From contig CAIWMU010000002.1 of assembly GCA_903913865.1 (NCBI GenBank), positions 1 through 38,033 on the forward strand: DNA of 38,033 bases. The letters run 5' to 3'. Position 1 is the stretch's first letter; every line of letters starts with the position of its first letter. The position numbers and the translations under genes are program-made. Shown in pieces: positions 8,389 through 16,443 of the stretch. The DNA is from an uncultured Verrucomicrobia subdivision 3 bacterium. Lineage in GTDB: Bacteria > Verrucomicrobiota > Verrucomicrobiia > Limisphaerales > UBA8199. The notes beneath the pieces were generated by a model that saw only the letters and a list, made by a program, of their open reading frames with translations, did no database searches and was not told the DNA's origin.

Positions 8389-8535
8389 GAGATTGATTAC
8401 CTGTGAGAGCCGTTGGAATCGGACCGGACCCGCCGGAATCGAGTTCCAAGAGTGCCCCATGGCTGCGGCCGGAAGAAGGGCCTCGTTCAGGAATCTACGT
8501 TCCTCTGCGGATTGTCTCCATGGGAAAGGCCATTG
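8389..8535. repeat. Intergenic repeat, copy A (interrupted)
   Basis: Positions 8389-8428 (GAGATTGATT..GAGAGCC..TGGAATC.GACCGGA) and 8504-8535 (TCTGCGGATT.TCTCC.TGGG) match, in the same order and orientation, positions 10668-10707 and 10708-10740. In copy A the two halves are separated by 75 extra bases. The extra segment contains two similar short inverted repeats (GGAATCGAGTTCC and GGAATCTACGTTCC). It lies just downstream of the small membrane protein gene. Confidence 0.65.
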
Positions 8536-8543
8536 GAGGGGGA

Positions 8544-8759
8544 TCAGTTTTGCCTTTTGGATAGGAGATAAATCCCAAGAGCGATTCCCGAGCAGAGCAG
8601 GGACATCACCAGTGCGGAATCCACCAGATAGGATGCGCCAATCATCAATATGCCTCCCACCAGAGGGCCGGGTGAGCCCTGCTTCTTGCCGTAAATGAAG
8701 CAGCCGATGCCGACCGAGCTCCAAATCAAGGATGCGAAGAGGACTTTTGTTTCGAACAT
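8544..8759 (-). CDS. Small membrane protein (71 aa), uncharacterised
   Basis: This 71-residue protein has three hydrophobic segments: about 5-22, 31-47 and 50-65. The pattern FIYGKKQG..GPLVGGILMIGASYLV, with a charged YGKKQ turn after the first helix, matches a widespread family of small membrane proteins that I know only as conserved hypotheticals. The last residues are polar (SKRQN), probably cytosolic. It lies upstream of nothing obvious: the ABC-F gene on the same strand ends 114 bases before it in the direction of transcription, so the two may be read separately. Function is unknown. Confidence 0.7.
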   Translation of the reverse strand: MFETKVLFASLIWSSVGIGCFIYGKKQGSPGPLVGGILMIGASYLVDSALVMSLLCSGIALGIYLLSKRQN

Positions 8760-8822
8760 CAGGATTGGAGAATAGTTCCTGAAGCCCTCAATGCAAGGTT
8801 CCGGCTTTGAATACCCGGGGGG

Positions 8823-8850
8823 GGACGAACCGATTGGAGGCGGTTCATCC
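8823..8850 (-). terminator. Hairpin downstream of the ABC-F gene
   Basis: The stem GGACGAACCG/CGGTTCATCC (ten pairs, one G-T wobble) with an eight-base loop lies 24 bases past the stop of the ABC-F gene. There is no T-run after it, so it may be a weak terminator or an RNA-stabilising hairpin. Confidence 0.4.
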
Positions 8851-8873
8851 CGGCATCTGTCGGGCTTTGAGCC

Positions 8874-10484
8874 TCACGCGGCCGTCAGGGCGGCGCGCAT
8901 GTCCTCCATGGTGCCGGTTTTTTCGAGGAAGTAGTCGTAACCGCCGACGTAGGGGGTGAGTTGTCCGGCGTTCACATGCACCACCTTGGTGGCGAGCCTG
9001 CGGATGAAATGGACATCGTGGGAGATGAACACCAGGGTGCCCTCATAGCGCTCCAGGGCCAGGGTCAGGGATTCGACCGTCAGGATGTCCAGGTGGGTGG
9101 TTGGCTCATCCATGAGGAGAAGGTTGGGGGGATCAACCAGGAATTTGATCAGGTTGAGCCGGGTCTTTTCCCCTCCGCTCAGGACGCGGGTGGGCTTGTA
9201 GATGTCGTCCTTGCGGAACATGAAGGAGCCGAGGACGGCCCGGGCCTCCTCCTCGCGCATGAGCGGCGCGCTGGCGGTGACCTCCTCGAGGACGGTCCGC
9301 TCAGGGTCGAGGGTGGCGGCGCGGTGCTGGCTGAAGTAGCCGACCTTGGCGTTGTGGCCGAGATCACGCTCCCCCTGCTGGAACTCGACAACTCCGGCGA
9401 GGATCTTGAGCAGGGTGGATTTTCCGGAACCGTTCGGACCCACGAGCACGGTTTGCTCGCCGCGTTCAATGGTGAGGTCCATGCCTGAATAGACCTTGGT
9501 GGCGCCGTAGGCCATGTGGATCCCGCGCAGGCTGACAGCCCGCTGTCCGCCGCGAGGCGGTTGGGGAATCTGGAACCGGAACGGCTTCCTGGGCGCCATC
9601 GGCTTTTCGATCAGTTCCATCCGCTCAATCTGCTTGAGCTTGCTCATGGCCTGGGAGGCCTTGGATGTGACGGAACGGAACCTGTCGGCAAATTGTTGGA
9701 GGGCGGAAATTTCCTTTTGCTGGTTGTTGTAGGAGGCCAGCTGCTGGTCGTAGCGGGCGGACCGCTCCACGAGATAATCGGAATAGTTGCCCGCGTAGGA
9801 GATCAGCTTTCGTTCCGAGATTTCGTAAACCTGACCCACGACTTCATCCATGAACTGGCGATCGTGCGAAATGAGGAGGAGGGCGCCGGAATAGTTCTTC
9901 AGGTAGCCCTGGAGCCAGAGCAGGGAGAGCAGGTCTAGATGGTTGGTGGGTTCGTCCAGCAGGAGCAGGTCGGGTTCGATGACGAGCAGCCGCGCGAGCC
10001 GGGCCCGCATGATCCAGCCCCCGCTCATTTCCCGTGCCTTGCGGTTGAAGTCCGAATCCCGGTAGCCGAGGCCCCGGAGCATCTTTTTCGCCTTCGTCTC
10101 GACTTCCGGATCGTTCAGCTTGTCATGCTTTGCGTGGGCCTCGAGGTATTCAGGGCTGGAGACATCGCCGACCCGTTCCAGTTCATGGAGCCGTTTCTCC
10201 AGCCGGGGCAGTTCATCCACCCGGCCGGTTGCCACATCCAGCACGGTTTCGTCCCCCAGAGCCTCACCTTCCTGCGGAAGGTGGCCCACCATGGTCCATT
10301 CATCCCGCTCCACGGTGCCTGCGTCAGCTTCCCTCTGTCCGAGGATGAGGGAAAACAGGGTCGTTTTGCCGGTGCCATTGGCGCCGACAAGGGCGACGCG
10401 GTCGCCGTAGTTCACCTGCAACGAGGCCTCCTCGAAGAGGATCCGCCCGCCGAGGGTTATCTTAAGGTCACGAATAATGAGCAT
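8874..10484 (-). CDS. ABC-F family ATPase (translation factor or antibiotic-resistance type)
   Basis: Two complete ABC ATPase domains lie on one chain with no membrane segments, the hallmark of ABC-F proteins, which act on the ribosome. The first has GANGTGKTT, the signature MSGGWIMRARLARLL, and Walker B LLLLDEPTNHLD. It is followed by a charged linker helix region (YDQQLASYNNQQKEI) that corresponds to the P-site tRNA-interacting motif of the family. The second has GPNGSGKST, LSGGEKTRLNLIKFL, and LLLMDEPTTHLD. The length of about 536 residues is usual. I chose the ATG at 10484 (MLIIRDLKI), where family members start. An upstream GTG at 10514 would add ten unrelated residues. Neither has a Shine-Dalgarno sequence. 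It resembles the Uup/YbiT/YheS housekeeping group more than known resistance proteins, but the subgroup is not certain. Confidence 0.92.
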   Translation of the reverse strand: MLIIRDLKITLGGRILFEEASLQVNYGDRVALVGANGTGKTTLFSLILGQREADAGTVERDEWTMVGHLPQEGEALGDETVLDVATGRVDELPRLEKRLHELERVGDVSSPEYLEAHAKHDKLNDPEVETKAKKMLRGLGYRDSDFNRKAREMSGGWIMRARLARLLVIEPDLLLLDEPTNHLDLLSLLWLQGYLKNYSGALLLISHDRQFMDEVVGQVYEISERKLISYAGNYSDYLVERSARYDQQLASYNNQQKEISALQQFADRFRSVTSKASQAMSKLKQIERMELIEKPMAPRKPFRFQIPQPPRGGQRAVSLRGIHMAYGATKVYSGMDLTIERGEQTVLVGPNGSGKSTLLKILAGVVEFQQGERDLGHNAKVGYFSQHRAATLDPERTVLEEVTASAPLMREEEARAVLGSFMFRKDDIYKPTRVLSGGEKTRLNLIKFLVDPPNLLLMDEPTTHLDILTVESLTLALERYEGTLVFISHDVHFIRRLATKVVHVNAGQLTPYVGGYDYFLEKTGTMEDMRAALTAA

Positions 10485-11002
10485 GAAAAAATTGTATTCG
10501 CCGGTGCCTTGCACTCACTTGCCCTGAGAGGTTTCTGGTTTACCTCTGCAGAAGACGAAGCATCGTGTTTTGCCTGTGGCGGCGAGTCGGAAATCATAGC
10601 AGCAAATCGGATGGCGTCAATGAGCGGTTTGGGGCCATGAGACCCGGAGGTGCGGAAAAAGTCTGGTGAGATTGATTTGTGAAGAGAGCCACTGGAATCT
10701 GACCGGATCTGCGGATTCTCTCCCTGGGGAGGGCATGGCAGGACCCTTACAAAAGGGGTGGGGATTTATAGGTGCCACTATTGGAGGATGTTGTATAATC
10801 TTTGACAGTTGCGAACAGATGGCTGAGGATGGTCATGTTCGTAGAAAGAGGAATGCGTGGCCGCACGGATTGGAAGATGAACTTAATTTCATGCTGTCTG
10901 ATGGTGCTGGTTGTCCGGGCTTTTCGAGGCCGGGGAACCGGAGTGCCGTCTGCCGTGAACCGCAAGGACGAAGCAAGCTAACCCAAACACAAAGGAAACC
11001 CC
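10485..11002. other. Gap holding intergenic repeat copy B and the probable promoter of the PspA-SBP-ABC-AAA block
   Basis: This 518-base region separates the divergent ABC-F gene from the six-gene block. It contains repeat copy B. A TATAAT hexamer lies at 10794-10799, but I see no convincing -35 element 17 bases upstream, and no sigma-54 (GG-N10-GC) site of the kind that drives pspA in enterobacteria. An A/G-rich AAAGGAAA just before the ATG at 11003 serves as ribosome site. Confidence 0.4.
10668..10740. repeat. Intergenic repeat, copy B (uninterrupted)
   Basis: This copy matches both halves of the repeat at 8389-8535 without the 75-base insert: GACCGGA is followed directly by TCTGCGGATT. 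The two copies are direct repeats that bracket the small membrane protein and the ABC-F gene. Confidence 0.65.
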
Positions 11003-11761
11003 ATGTTCAGAGCAATTAAACGTGTATTCATCTGGCTCGGTCTCATGGCCGAGAAGGCGACGGAAACGGATGCCATCAATCAGGCTGTGGTGGAGCGCGG
11101 GATCCGGGATTCCAAGGTAAAGGCGGACAAGGCCCACTATGCGAACGGCCAGCTGGCCGGGCAGATTGCCCTGCTCAAGGATCAGATCAAGAAGCAGGAC
11201 CGGCAACGCCAGGAATTGCAGAGCCTTCTGCAGGTGGCGATTGCTGCCAACGACGAGGCCAATGGTGCCCATTATGCCGAGGAACTGGCATCGCTGGAAC
11301 AGGACCTGCAGGATAATCAGGCGCAGGCCCAGAGTCTGGAGGATCTTTACAAGCAGAACACATCCATCATTGCCGAGAGTCTGAGGGAGATTCAGCGGTT
11401 CCAGAGGGAGTTCGAGGCGGTCAAAGCCAAGGTGGCCATAGGCCGCTCGCTGGAGGGGTTGGCCGGGATGATGAAAAGCTCCATCACTGAGCTTCAGGGA
11501 ATGATGGGCGGTGAGATGGGCCAATCGATGCAGCAACTCAGGCAGTCCGCCGCTGCGGGAGAAGGCCAGATGCGGGCAACCCTTGACCTGGCAAAGGAAA
11601 TGGGGTCGGGCATCTCCCGGCAGCAGGAAGCGCGCAAGGCACGGGGTTCAGCCCTCTTCCAGGAATACAAGAAGAAGATGGGAATGGTGCAGCCTGATGC
11701 GGTTGGAACGGTTCCCCCGGCGGCGGCCCCGGCCGAGCGCCAGAAGATCGCGGAAAAGTAA
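11003..11761 (+). CDS. PspA/IM30-family protein (ESCRT-III superfamily membrane-remodelling protein)
   Basis: This 252-residue protein is almost wholly alpha-helical and rich in Gln, Glu, Lys and Ala. It starts with an amphipathic helix (MFRAIKRVFIWLGLMAEKA) like the membrane-binding helix of PspA/Vipp1. It then forms a long coiled coil (about 30-160), with KADKAHYANGQLAGQIALLK and LASLEQDLQDNQAQAQSLE in the hairpin region, and ends in shorter helices and a Pro/Ala-rich tail. PspA-type proteins polymerise on the inner membrane and maintain or repair it under stress. The match is by pattern and length (usual size 220-260), not by an exact motif. It opens the six-gene block; the next gene starts 35 bases after its stop. 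No PspF-, PspB- or PspC-like gene is near, so control is probably unlike the enterobacterial system. Confidence 0.8.
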   Translation: MFRAIKRVFIWLGLMAEKATETDAINQAVVERGIRDSKVKADKAHYANGQLAGQIALLKDQIKKQDRQRQELQSLLQVAIAANDEANGAHYAEELASLEQDLQDNQAQAQSLEDLYKQNTSIIAESLREIQRFQREFEAVKAKVAIGRSLEGLAGMMKSSITELQGMMGGEMGQSMQQLRQSAAAGEGQMRATLDLAKEMGSGISRQQEARKARGSALFQEYKKKMGMVQPDAVGTVPPAAAPAERQKIAEK

Positions 11762-11796
11762 CCCGACGGAAAACTGTTTAACTGAAGGATTGTTTT

Positions 11797-13533
11797 ATGA
11801 CAGCACGAGGAAAAGCGGTATTGACCCTCTTGATTTTGGGGGTGGTTGGGTTTGGCATGTTCCGCTGGTGGGACAAGATAGCGCCCCAGACGAAGCTGCA
11901 GACACCGGTGGTGGATGTGGGAGAGATCAAAAAGGCGGTGCAGGCGGCGAAGGTGGTGCCGGATGAGATCCCGCTGTTGATCGGGACCAATGCAGCCACC
12001 CTGGTGGACCGATCCGGCATCCCGGCTGTAACGGGTGTGAGCGACTATTCGAAGAAGGTGAAGAACGGGAAACCCGTCGTGGAGTTCCCCATCAACATCT
12101 GGCCCGGATGGGCCCCGATCATCGTCGCCAACGGTGGCATGGAGGGGAACGATGAGAGCGTGTTTGCCAAGAAATACGGCTTTTATGTGAACCTGAGCAT
12201 TGTGGATGATCCGGTCAAAGCCCGGGATTTGTTCGCGAGCGGCCAAAGCCATGTGCTGTGGGGAACGCTGGACATGATGGCGCTGTTCGCCCCCGAGCTG
12301 GTGAAGGACAGCCGGACAGTGCCCGTGGTGGCGCAGCAGATTGACTGGTCCTCGGGCGGGGACGGCATTGTGGCGCGCGGCGAGATCCGTAACATCAACG
12401 ATTTCCGGATGCAGGGCGGCAAACGGAAGAAGGTGGTGCTGGCCCAGAACTCGCCGAGCCATTACCTGATCATGTCCCTGCTTGTGGATGCGGGCATTGA
12501 TCCGGGAGACCTCGATTTCCGTTGGGCAGCCGATGCCCCGTCTGCAGCGAAGATCTTCGTGCAGGACACCAGTTTCGATGCCTTTGTCGGATGGTCCCCG
12601 GATATTTACGTTGTGACAGAGAAGCTCAAGGGCACCCGTCTGGTGGTGACCACCAGCACGGCAAATCATCTTGTGGCCGACGTGTGGGCTGTGCGCAACG
12701 ATTATTACCGGGATCATCCGGAAGTGGTTGCGGGACTTGTGAAGGGGATTTTTGAAGGAATGGACATGGTGCGCAAGGACCCCAAGAATGCGGCGCGCGC
12801 CCTGGCGATGGCGTTCAAATTGCCCGAGGAGGATTGTCTGAAGATGATCGGGGCGGATGGCGGAGTGGCGGAGGGGGATGCCCACCTGACGAACTACCGG
12901 GAGAACGCCAAGTTCTTCCTGGACCCGTTCAATCCTGCAAACTTTGATGTGGTCTGGAACAGCGCATCGACGATCTACAAATCGCTTGGGACGATTTCCA
13001 CGGCGGTTCCCGCTTCGAAGGTGAAGGCAGCGTCAGTGCTTGCCGGCCTGTCCGAGGCCTACAAGGATGTTCGGGATCTTTCGCAGCCGACCTTCAGGCC
13101 GGATGCGATGATGAAGTTGAGCGCGGAGGCGGGATCCGGCCAGGTGCTGACCAAGGCCGTGATTATTGGATTTGAACCGAACAAGTCGGTGTTGAACAAG
13201 GAATACGACAACACAATCCCCGCGACCCTTGAAGAGATTGGCAAGCTGGCAGGCAAGTTCGGAAACGCCTACATCGTGATTGAAGGCAATACGGACGCGA
13301 GCAGAAAGGGTATTGTGCCGACCGACCTCGTCCGGCAGCTCTCCTATGACCGGGCCGATTCCGTGCGCCGGGCCATCATGGAAAAGAACCAGTTCGATCC
13401 CAACAAGTTCAAGGTTGTGGGCAATGGCTGGGATAATCCGCTGGCCGGCTGCACCGATCCCGGAAACTCCGATCATAACAAAAAGAACCGGCGGGTGGAG
13501 GTGAAGGTGTTCCCGCTGGAATCGGGCAACTGA
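11797..13533 (+). CDS. Membrane-anchored NitT/TauT-type substrate-binding protein fused to an OmpA peptidoglycan-binding domain
   Basis: A transmembrane segment lies at residues 6-23, followed by a short linker and a periplasmic binding-protein domain of the NMT1/SsuA type (about 75-410). That domain shows FPINIWPGWAPIIVANGG, FAKKYGFYVNLSIVDDP and FASGQSHVLWGTLDMMALF, which match receptors of nitrate/sulfonate/thiamine-precursor ABC systems. The C-terminal 130 residues form an OmpA-type domain (VIIGFEPNKSVLN, VIEGNTDASRKG, LSYDRADSVRRAI, KNRRVEVKV), with the Asp and Arg that bind the diaminopimelate of peptidoglycan. The protein would thus be fixed to the inner membrane at one end and the cell wall at the other, unlike ordinary free or lipid-anchored receptors. 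GAAGGA before the ATG is a good ribosome site. The ligand is unknown. Permease and ATPase genes follow. Confidence 0.9.
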   Translation: MTARGKAVLTLLILGVVGFGMFRWWDKIAPQTKLQTPVVDVGEIKKAVQAAKVVPDEIPLLIGTNAATLVDRSGIPAVTGVSDYSKKVKNGKPVVEFPINIWPGWAPIIVANGGMEGNDESVFAKKYGFYVNLSIVDDPVKARDLFASGQSHVLWGTLDMMALFAPELVKDSRTVPVVAQQIDWSSGGDGIVARGEIRNINDFRMQGGKRKKVVLAQNSPSHYLIMSLLVDAGIDPGDLDFRWAADAPSAAKIFVQDTSFDAFVGWSPDIYVVTEKLKGTRLVVTTSTANHLVADVWAVRNDYYRDHPEVVAGLVKGIFEGMDMVRKDPKNAARALAMAFKLPEEDCLKMIGADGGVAEGDAHLTNYRENAKFFLDPFNPANFDVVWNSASTIYKSLGTISTAVPASKVKAASVLAGLSEAYKDVRDLSQPTFRPDAMMKLSAEAGSGQVLTKAVIIGFEPNKSVLNKEYDNTIPATLEEIGKLAGKFGNAYIVIEGNTDASRKGIVPTDLVRQLSYDRADSVRRAIMEKNQFDPNKFKVVGNGWDNPLAGCTDPGNSDHNKKNRRVEVKVFPLESGN

Positions 13534-13568
13534 TACAACCCTGCGCCGATGCCGGGTGTGATTCAGAC

Positions 13569-13604
13569 GGATCCCGGGCTGGTCGTGGTGATGGTCCGGG
13601 ATCC
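13569..13604 (+). promoter_or_regulatory. Intercistronic hairpin between receptor and permease genes
   Basis: A perfect nine-pair stem, GGATCCCGG/CCGGGATCC, encloses an 18-base loop within the 109-base gap after the receptor gene. No T-run follows. Such hairpins commonly protect the upstream mRNA or partly stop transcription so that more receptor than permease is made. That role is inferred here. Confidence 0.5.
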
Positions 13605-13642
13605 GCGCAGCAGCGTCCGGTCGCTTTCAACCGAATAACAAG

Positions 13643-14503
13643 ATGCTTGGCTTTTTGATTTTTTCGCTCGCCTTCGTGGCGATCCTGACCGTTGTGGTGC
13701 GGGTGGGTGGGCTGCGGGTGCGGGGGGAACTGACCAACTCCGGCACACTTGGGCTGACCCTTCTTTTTGTGGGCTTGGTTGTGTCGGTTTGGTGGGCTGT
13801 GACGCGTGGGGCTCCGGAGCAGCGCCTAGTTCAATCGCTGATTCTGCCCAGCCCGGGAGAGGTTTTGGGGGCGTTCAAGCCGTTGCACTTCGAGCAGGGT
13901 CTGGTGCGCAGTGCCCTCACATCGTGGCTGCGTGTCAGCGCCGGATTTCTGCTTGCTGCAATCGTGGCTGTGCCGCTGGGTGTTTACATGGCCACGTTCC
14001 CCTCCATAGCGGCCTTTTTCCGTCCCCTATCGCTGGCCGGGGCCTATGTGCCGATCGTCGTATTCATACCGCTGAGCATGACCTGGTTCGGGACTGGTGA
14101 GACCCAGAAGGTCGGGTTTCTGTTCATTGGCTGTTTCGTGGCCCTGCTACCGCTGGTGATCAAGGATGTGGCGGATGTTCCCGCCGCCTTTCTGGATGTG
14201 GCTGTCACGAAGGGAGCATCCCAGTGGCAACTGGTGCGCCATGTGCTGTTTCCGGTGGCGCAGGACAGCATCTGGGATCATTTGCGGGGAGTGTACGGGG
14301 TGGGCTGGGGATGGATCATCATGGCAGAGGTTTTTGTGCGGCCTGAATATGGGCTGGGGGCTTTGATCGGGGTGTCCGAGAGGCGCAGCCACACAGAGGC
14401 GATCTTTGCGGTCATCATTGTGATTGTGCTTATCGCCATCGCATGCGACCAGCTTTGGCGGATCGGCGGCAACCTTTTGTTTCCCTATCGGAAGGAGAAG
14501 TGA
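13643..14503 (+). CDS. ABC transporter permease, NitT/TauT (BPD) type
   Basis: This 286-residue integral membrane protein has two N-terminal hydrophobic segments (about 1-20 and 33-53), then the usual binding-protein-dependent permease core starting near the LILPSPGEVLGAF segment seen in SsuC/TauC-like permeases. The EAA-type coupling motif is AAFLDVAVTKGASQWQLVRHV-like, near residues 181-200, with the conserved Gly. The last helix ends with a basic FPYRKEK tail. The extra N-terminal helix is slightly unusual for the family. Its partner ATPase starts two bases after its stop, which indicates tight co-translation. Together with the upstream receptor fusion it forms a complete importer-like system whose substrate is not evident. 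Confidence 0.9.
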   Translation: MLGFLIFSLAFVAILTVVVRVGGLRVRGELTNSGTLGLTLLFVGLVVSVWWAVTRGAPEQRLVQSLILPSPGEVLGAFKPLHFEQGLVRSALTSWLRVSAGFLLAAIVAVPLGVYMATFPSIAAFFRPLSLAGAYVPIVVFIPLSMTWFGTGETQKVGFLFIGCFVALLPLVIKDVADVPAAFLDVAVTKGASQWQLVRHVLFPVAQDSIWDHLRGVYGVGWGWIIMAEVFVRPEYGLGALIGVSERRSHTEAIFAVIIVIVLIAIACDQLWRIGGNLLFPYRKEK

Positions 14504-14505
14504 AC

Positions 14506-15390
14506 ATGGCTCAACCTCAGACAAGTGAGAAGGGAACGGCGTCCCCTGCGAAACCGGCTGGAGCAGCGGGGGCGGGCGCACCGCTGCCGGATGTGGTGGC
14601 CTTCAAGAATGTCACCAAGAGTTTTGGGGCGGGGCAGTCCGCCCGCGTTGCGATCCAGGATGTGTCGTTTGTCGTCGAGGACAAGCCCGGGGTGGGGGAG
14701 CTGGTGACGATTGTGGGTCCATCGGGTTGCGGGAAATCAACGCTCCTGAGGATCATCGCTGGACTCAAGCCTCACTTTCCGGCGACCTCCGGCGAGGTTC
14801 GCGTTTTTGGGAAACCGGTCATGGAGGCGGGGCCGGACCGGGGGTTGGTGGATCAAAAATACTCACTTCTGCCCCATCTCAATGTGATTGAGAACATCGC
14901 CTTTGGATTGCGTCTGGCGGGCAAGGGTCGATCCGAACGCATCGCACGGGCCCGGGAATGGATAACGAAAGTGGGTTTGGAAGGGTCCGAGGAGAAGTAT
15001 CCCGGCGAGTTGAGCGGGGGGATGCAGCAGCGGGTGTCGATCGCGGCAACGCTCATTTTGCAGCCGCGAATTCTTCTGATGGATGAGCCATTCGGCGCGT
15101 TGGATCCGGGAATCCGGCTGCGCATGCAGGAGTTGCTGATCCGGCTGTGGACGGAACAGCAGGGGACTGTTTTTCTTGTCACCCACTCGGTTGAAGAGGC
15201 TGTGTATCTCGGGGACCGTGTCTTTGTGATGGCGGCCAAGCCGGGGCGCCTGGTGGAAGTCCTGACGGTGCCCAGACCGGAGGAAACTCCCGAGGCGAGC
15301 CGGAGGAAGCCATGGTTCATTGATTTTTGTCAGGCACTGCTGAGGCGGTTGGAGGATTCACCCCAGTCGCCTGCGGGGGCCAAAGTGTGA
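14506..15390 (+). CDS. ABC transporter ATPase, NitT/TauT type
   Basis: This 294-residue ATPase has Walker A GPSGCGKST, a Q-loop VDQKYSLLPHL, signature LSGGMQQRVSIA, Walker B ILLMDEPFGALD and the switch histidine in VTHSVEEA. The order and wording match ATPases of nitrate, taurine and sulfonate importers (SsuB/TauB/NrtD-like). I chose the ATG at 14506, preceded by GGAAGGAGAAG and only two bases after the permease stop. A longer frame upstream would run through the permease gene. The N-terminal 25 residues are low in complexity (Ala/Gly/Pro-rich). It powers the adjacent permease and receptor. A non-transport role, as in some cell-envelope ABC systems, is also possible given the neighbours. Confidence 0.93.
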   Translation: MAQPQTSEKGTASPAKPAGAAGAGAPLPDVVAFKNVTKSFGAGQSARVAIQDVSFVVEDKPGVGELVTIVGPSGCGKSTLLRIIAGLKPHFPATSGEVRVFGKPVMEAGPDRGLVDQKYSLLPHLNVIENIAFGLRLAGKGRSERIARAREWITKVGLEGSEEKYPGELSGGMQQRVSIAATLILQPRILLMDEPFGALDPGIRLRMQELLIRLWTEQQGTVFLVTHSVEEAVYLGDRVFVMAAKPGRLVEVLTVPRPEETPEASRRKPWFIDFCQALLRRLEDSPQSPAGAKV

Positions 15391-15474
15391 AGCAGCCGGG
15401 ATCCGGGGGATGGAACCCGGCAGTTTCCTGTATCCTTCCGCCGTCGGACTGAATAGTCTGATACCGCAGACCGC

Positions 15475-16443
15475 ATGGAAGAGCCACTGCCCAGTTATCA
15501 TCAGGAGTTCGCGCAGAGCCCGCATCACGTGGTGTTCGGGTTGCTGACGCTTGGTTTGGGCTTTATCAGCGCCCAGATATTGCCCCTTATTATCGGTGTC
15601 ACTGCCTATGCTCTGGGGTGGATTTACCTTCCAGACCTTGCCTTTTTCCGGAACTGGGTGGACCGCCGCCGTGAACACGCCCTGCGTGAGGTGGAACTTC
15701 AAAAGGTTGCCGGGTTCATCCAGAAGCGGGATGCGCTGGTTGATTCCCTCTCGCCGACGCGCCGGGAGCGATACCAGCGGCTGGCATCCGTCTGCGGGGA
15801 TATCGAGCGGGCCGGGGCGGACAGTCCATTGGCGGCGGCGACGGCGGCGGATCCCAGGTTGAAGAAGCTGGATGAGTTGATGTGGACCTTCCTGCGGTTG
15901 TTGGGGATCGAGGAATCCCTGGAGCGCTTTCTGGAAACAGAGCGGAGCGAGGACGTGCCGACGATGTTGAAGGAGGCGGAAGCGGAATGCCAGCGGTTGA
16001 ACGGGGAGCTTGAAGCGCTGAAGAAGGGCGGGGATGCCGGGTCGGTGGAAACGCGCCAGCGCTACCTCGGGTCCCGGCTTGAGCGGCTGGATGTGCTGAG
16101 GAAGCGGCAGCGGCGCATCACTCAGGGGCAGGAAAATCTGGCACTTGTGATTTCCGAGCAGGACCGGCTGGATCAACAGATCAAGCTCATTCGTGCGGAC
16201 GCCGTGGCAACCAAGAATGCCGAATCCCTGACGGCGAGGATCGACGCGACGGTGGAGCATTTGGACCAGACCAACAAGTGGCTTTCCGAGATGGATGAGT
16301 TCAAGGATCTGGTGGGGGATTTGCCCTCCACCGAGTTGCGGGTGGGTTATCGCAGCGGGGCGACCGGGGCACCCCCGGTTCTCGGCCCGGCCCAGGGGGT
16401 TCGTCCCGGGGCCAAAAGTCCTCCAGTAAGGTTCTCAACATGA
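15475..16443 (+). CDS. Membrane-anchored coiled-coil protein, uncharacterised
   Basis: I do not recognise this 322-residue protein as a named family. A hydrophobic hairpin or two short membrane helices (about 18-34 and 36-53) follows a short acidic N-terminus. The rest is highly charged and helical: a basic VDRRREH stretch, then long Glu/Arg/Leu-rich segments (about 60-280) with heptad character, such as EAECQRLNGELEALKK and SRLERLDVLRKRQRRI. The last 35 residues are Gly/Pro-rich and probably disordered. Its stop overlaps the start of the AAA+ gene (ATGA), so the two proteins are probably made together and may bind each other. It could be a membrane adaptor between the ATPase and the PspA-like protein, which is inference. 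No Shine-Dalgarno sequence precedes its ATG. Confidence 0.75.
   Translation: MEEPLPSYHQEFAQSPHHVVFGLLTLGLGFISAQILPLIIGVTAYALGWIYLPDLAFFRNWVDRRREHALREVELQKVAGFIQKRDALVDSLSPTRRERYQRLASVCGDIERAGADSPLAAATAADPRLKKLDELMWTFLRLLGIEESLERFLETERSEDVPTMLKEAEAECQRLNGELEALKKGGDAGSVETRQRYLGSRLERLDVLRKRQRRITQGQENLALVISEQDRLDQQIKLIRADAVATKNAESLTARIDATVEHLDQTNKWLSEMDEFKDLVGDLPSTELRVGYRSGATGAPPVLGPAQGVRPGAKSPPVRFST

Noticed and set aside
10741-10810. Sigma-54 promoter for the PspA-like gene
   Set aside because: Enterobacterial pspA uses sigma-54, so I looked for GG-N10-GC spacing. GG and GC pairs are present but not at the right distance, and no PspF-like activator gene is near.
11494-12885. A 463-codon open frame on the minus strand
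   Set aside because: It runs antisense across the PspA-like and receptor-OmpA genes, both of which have clear domains.
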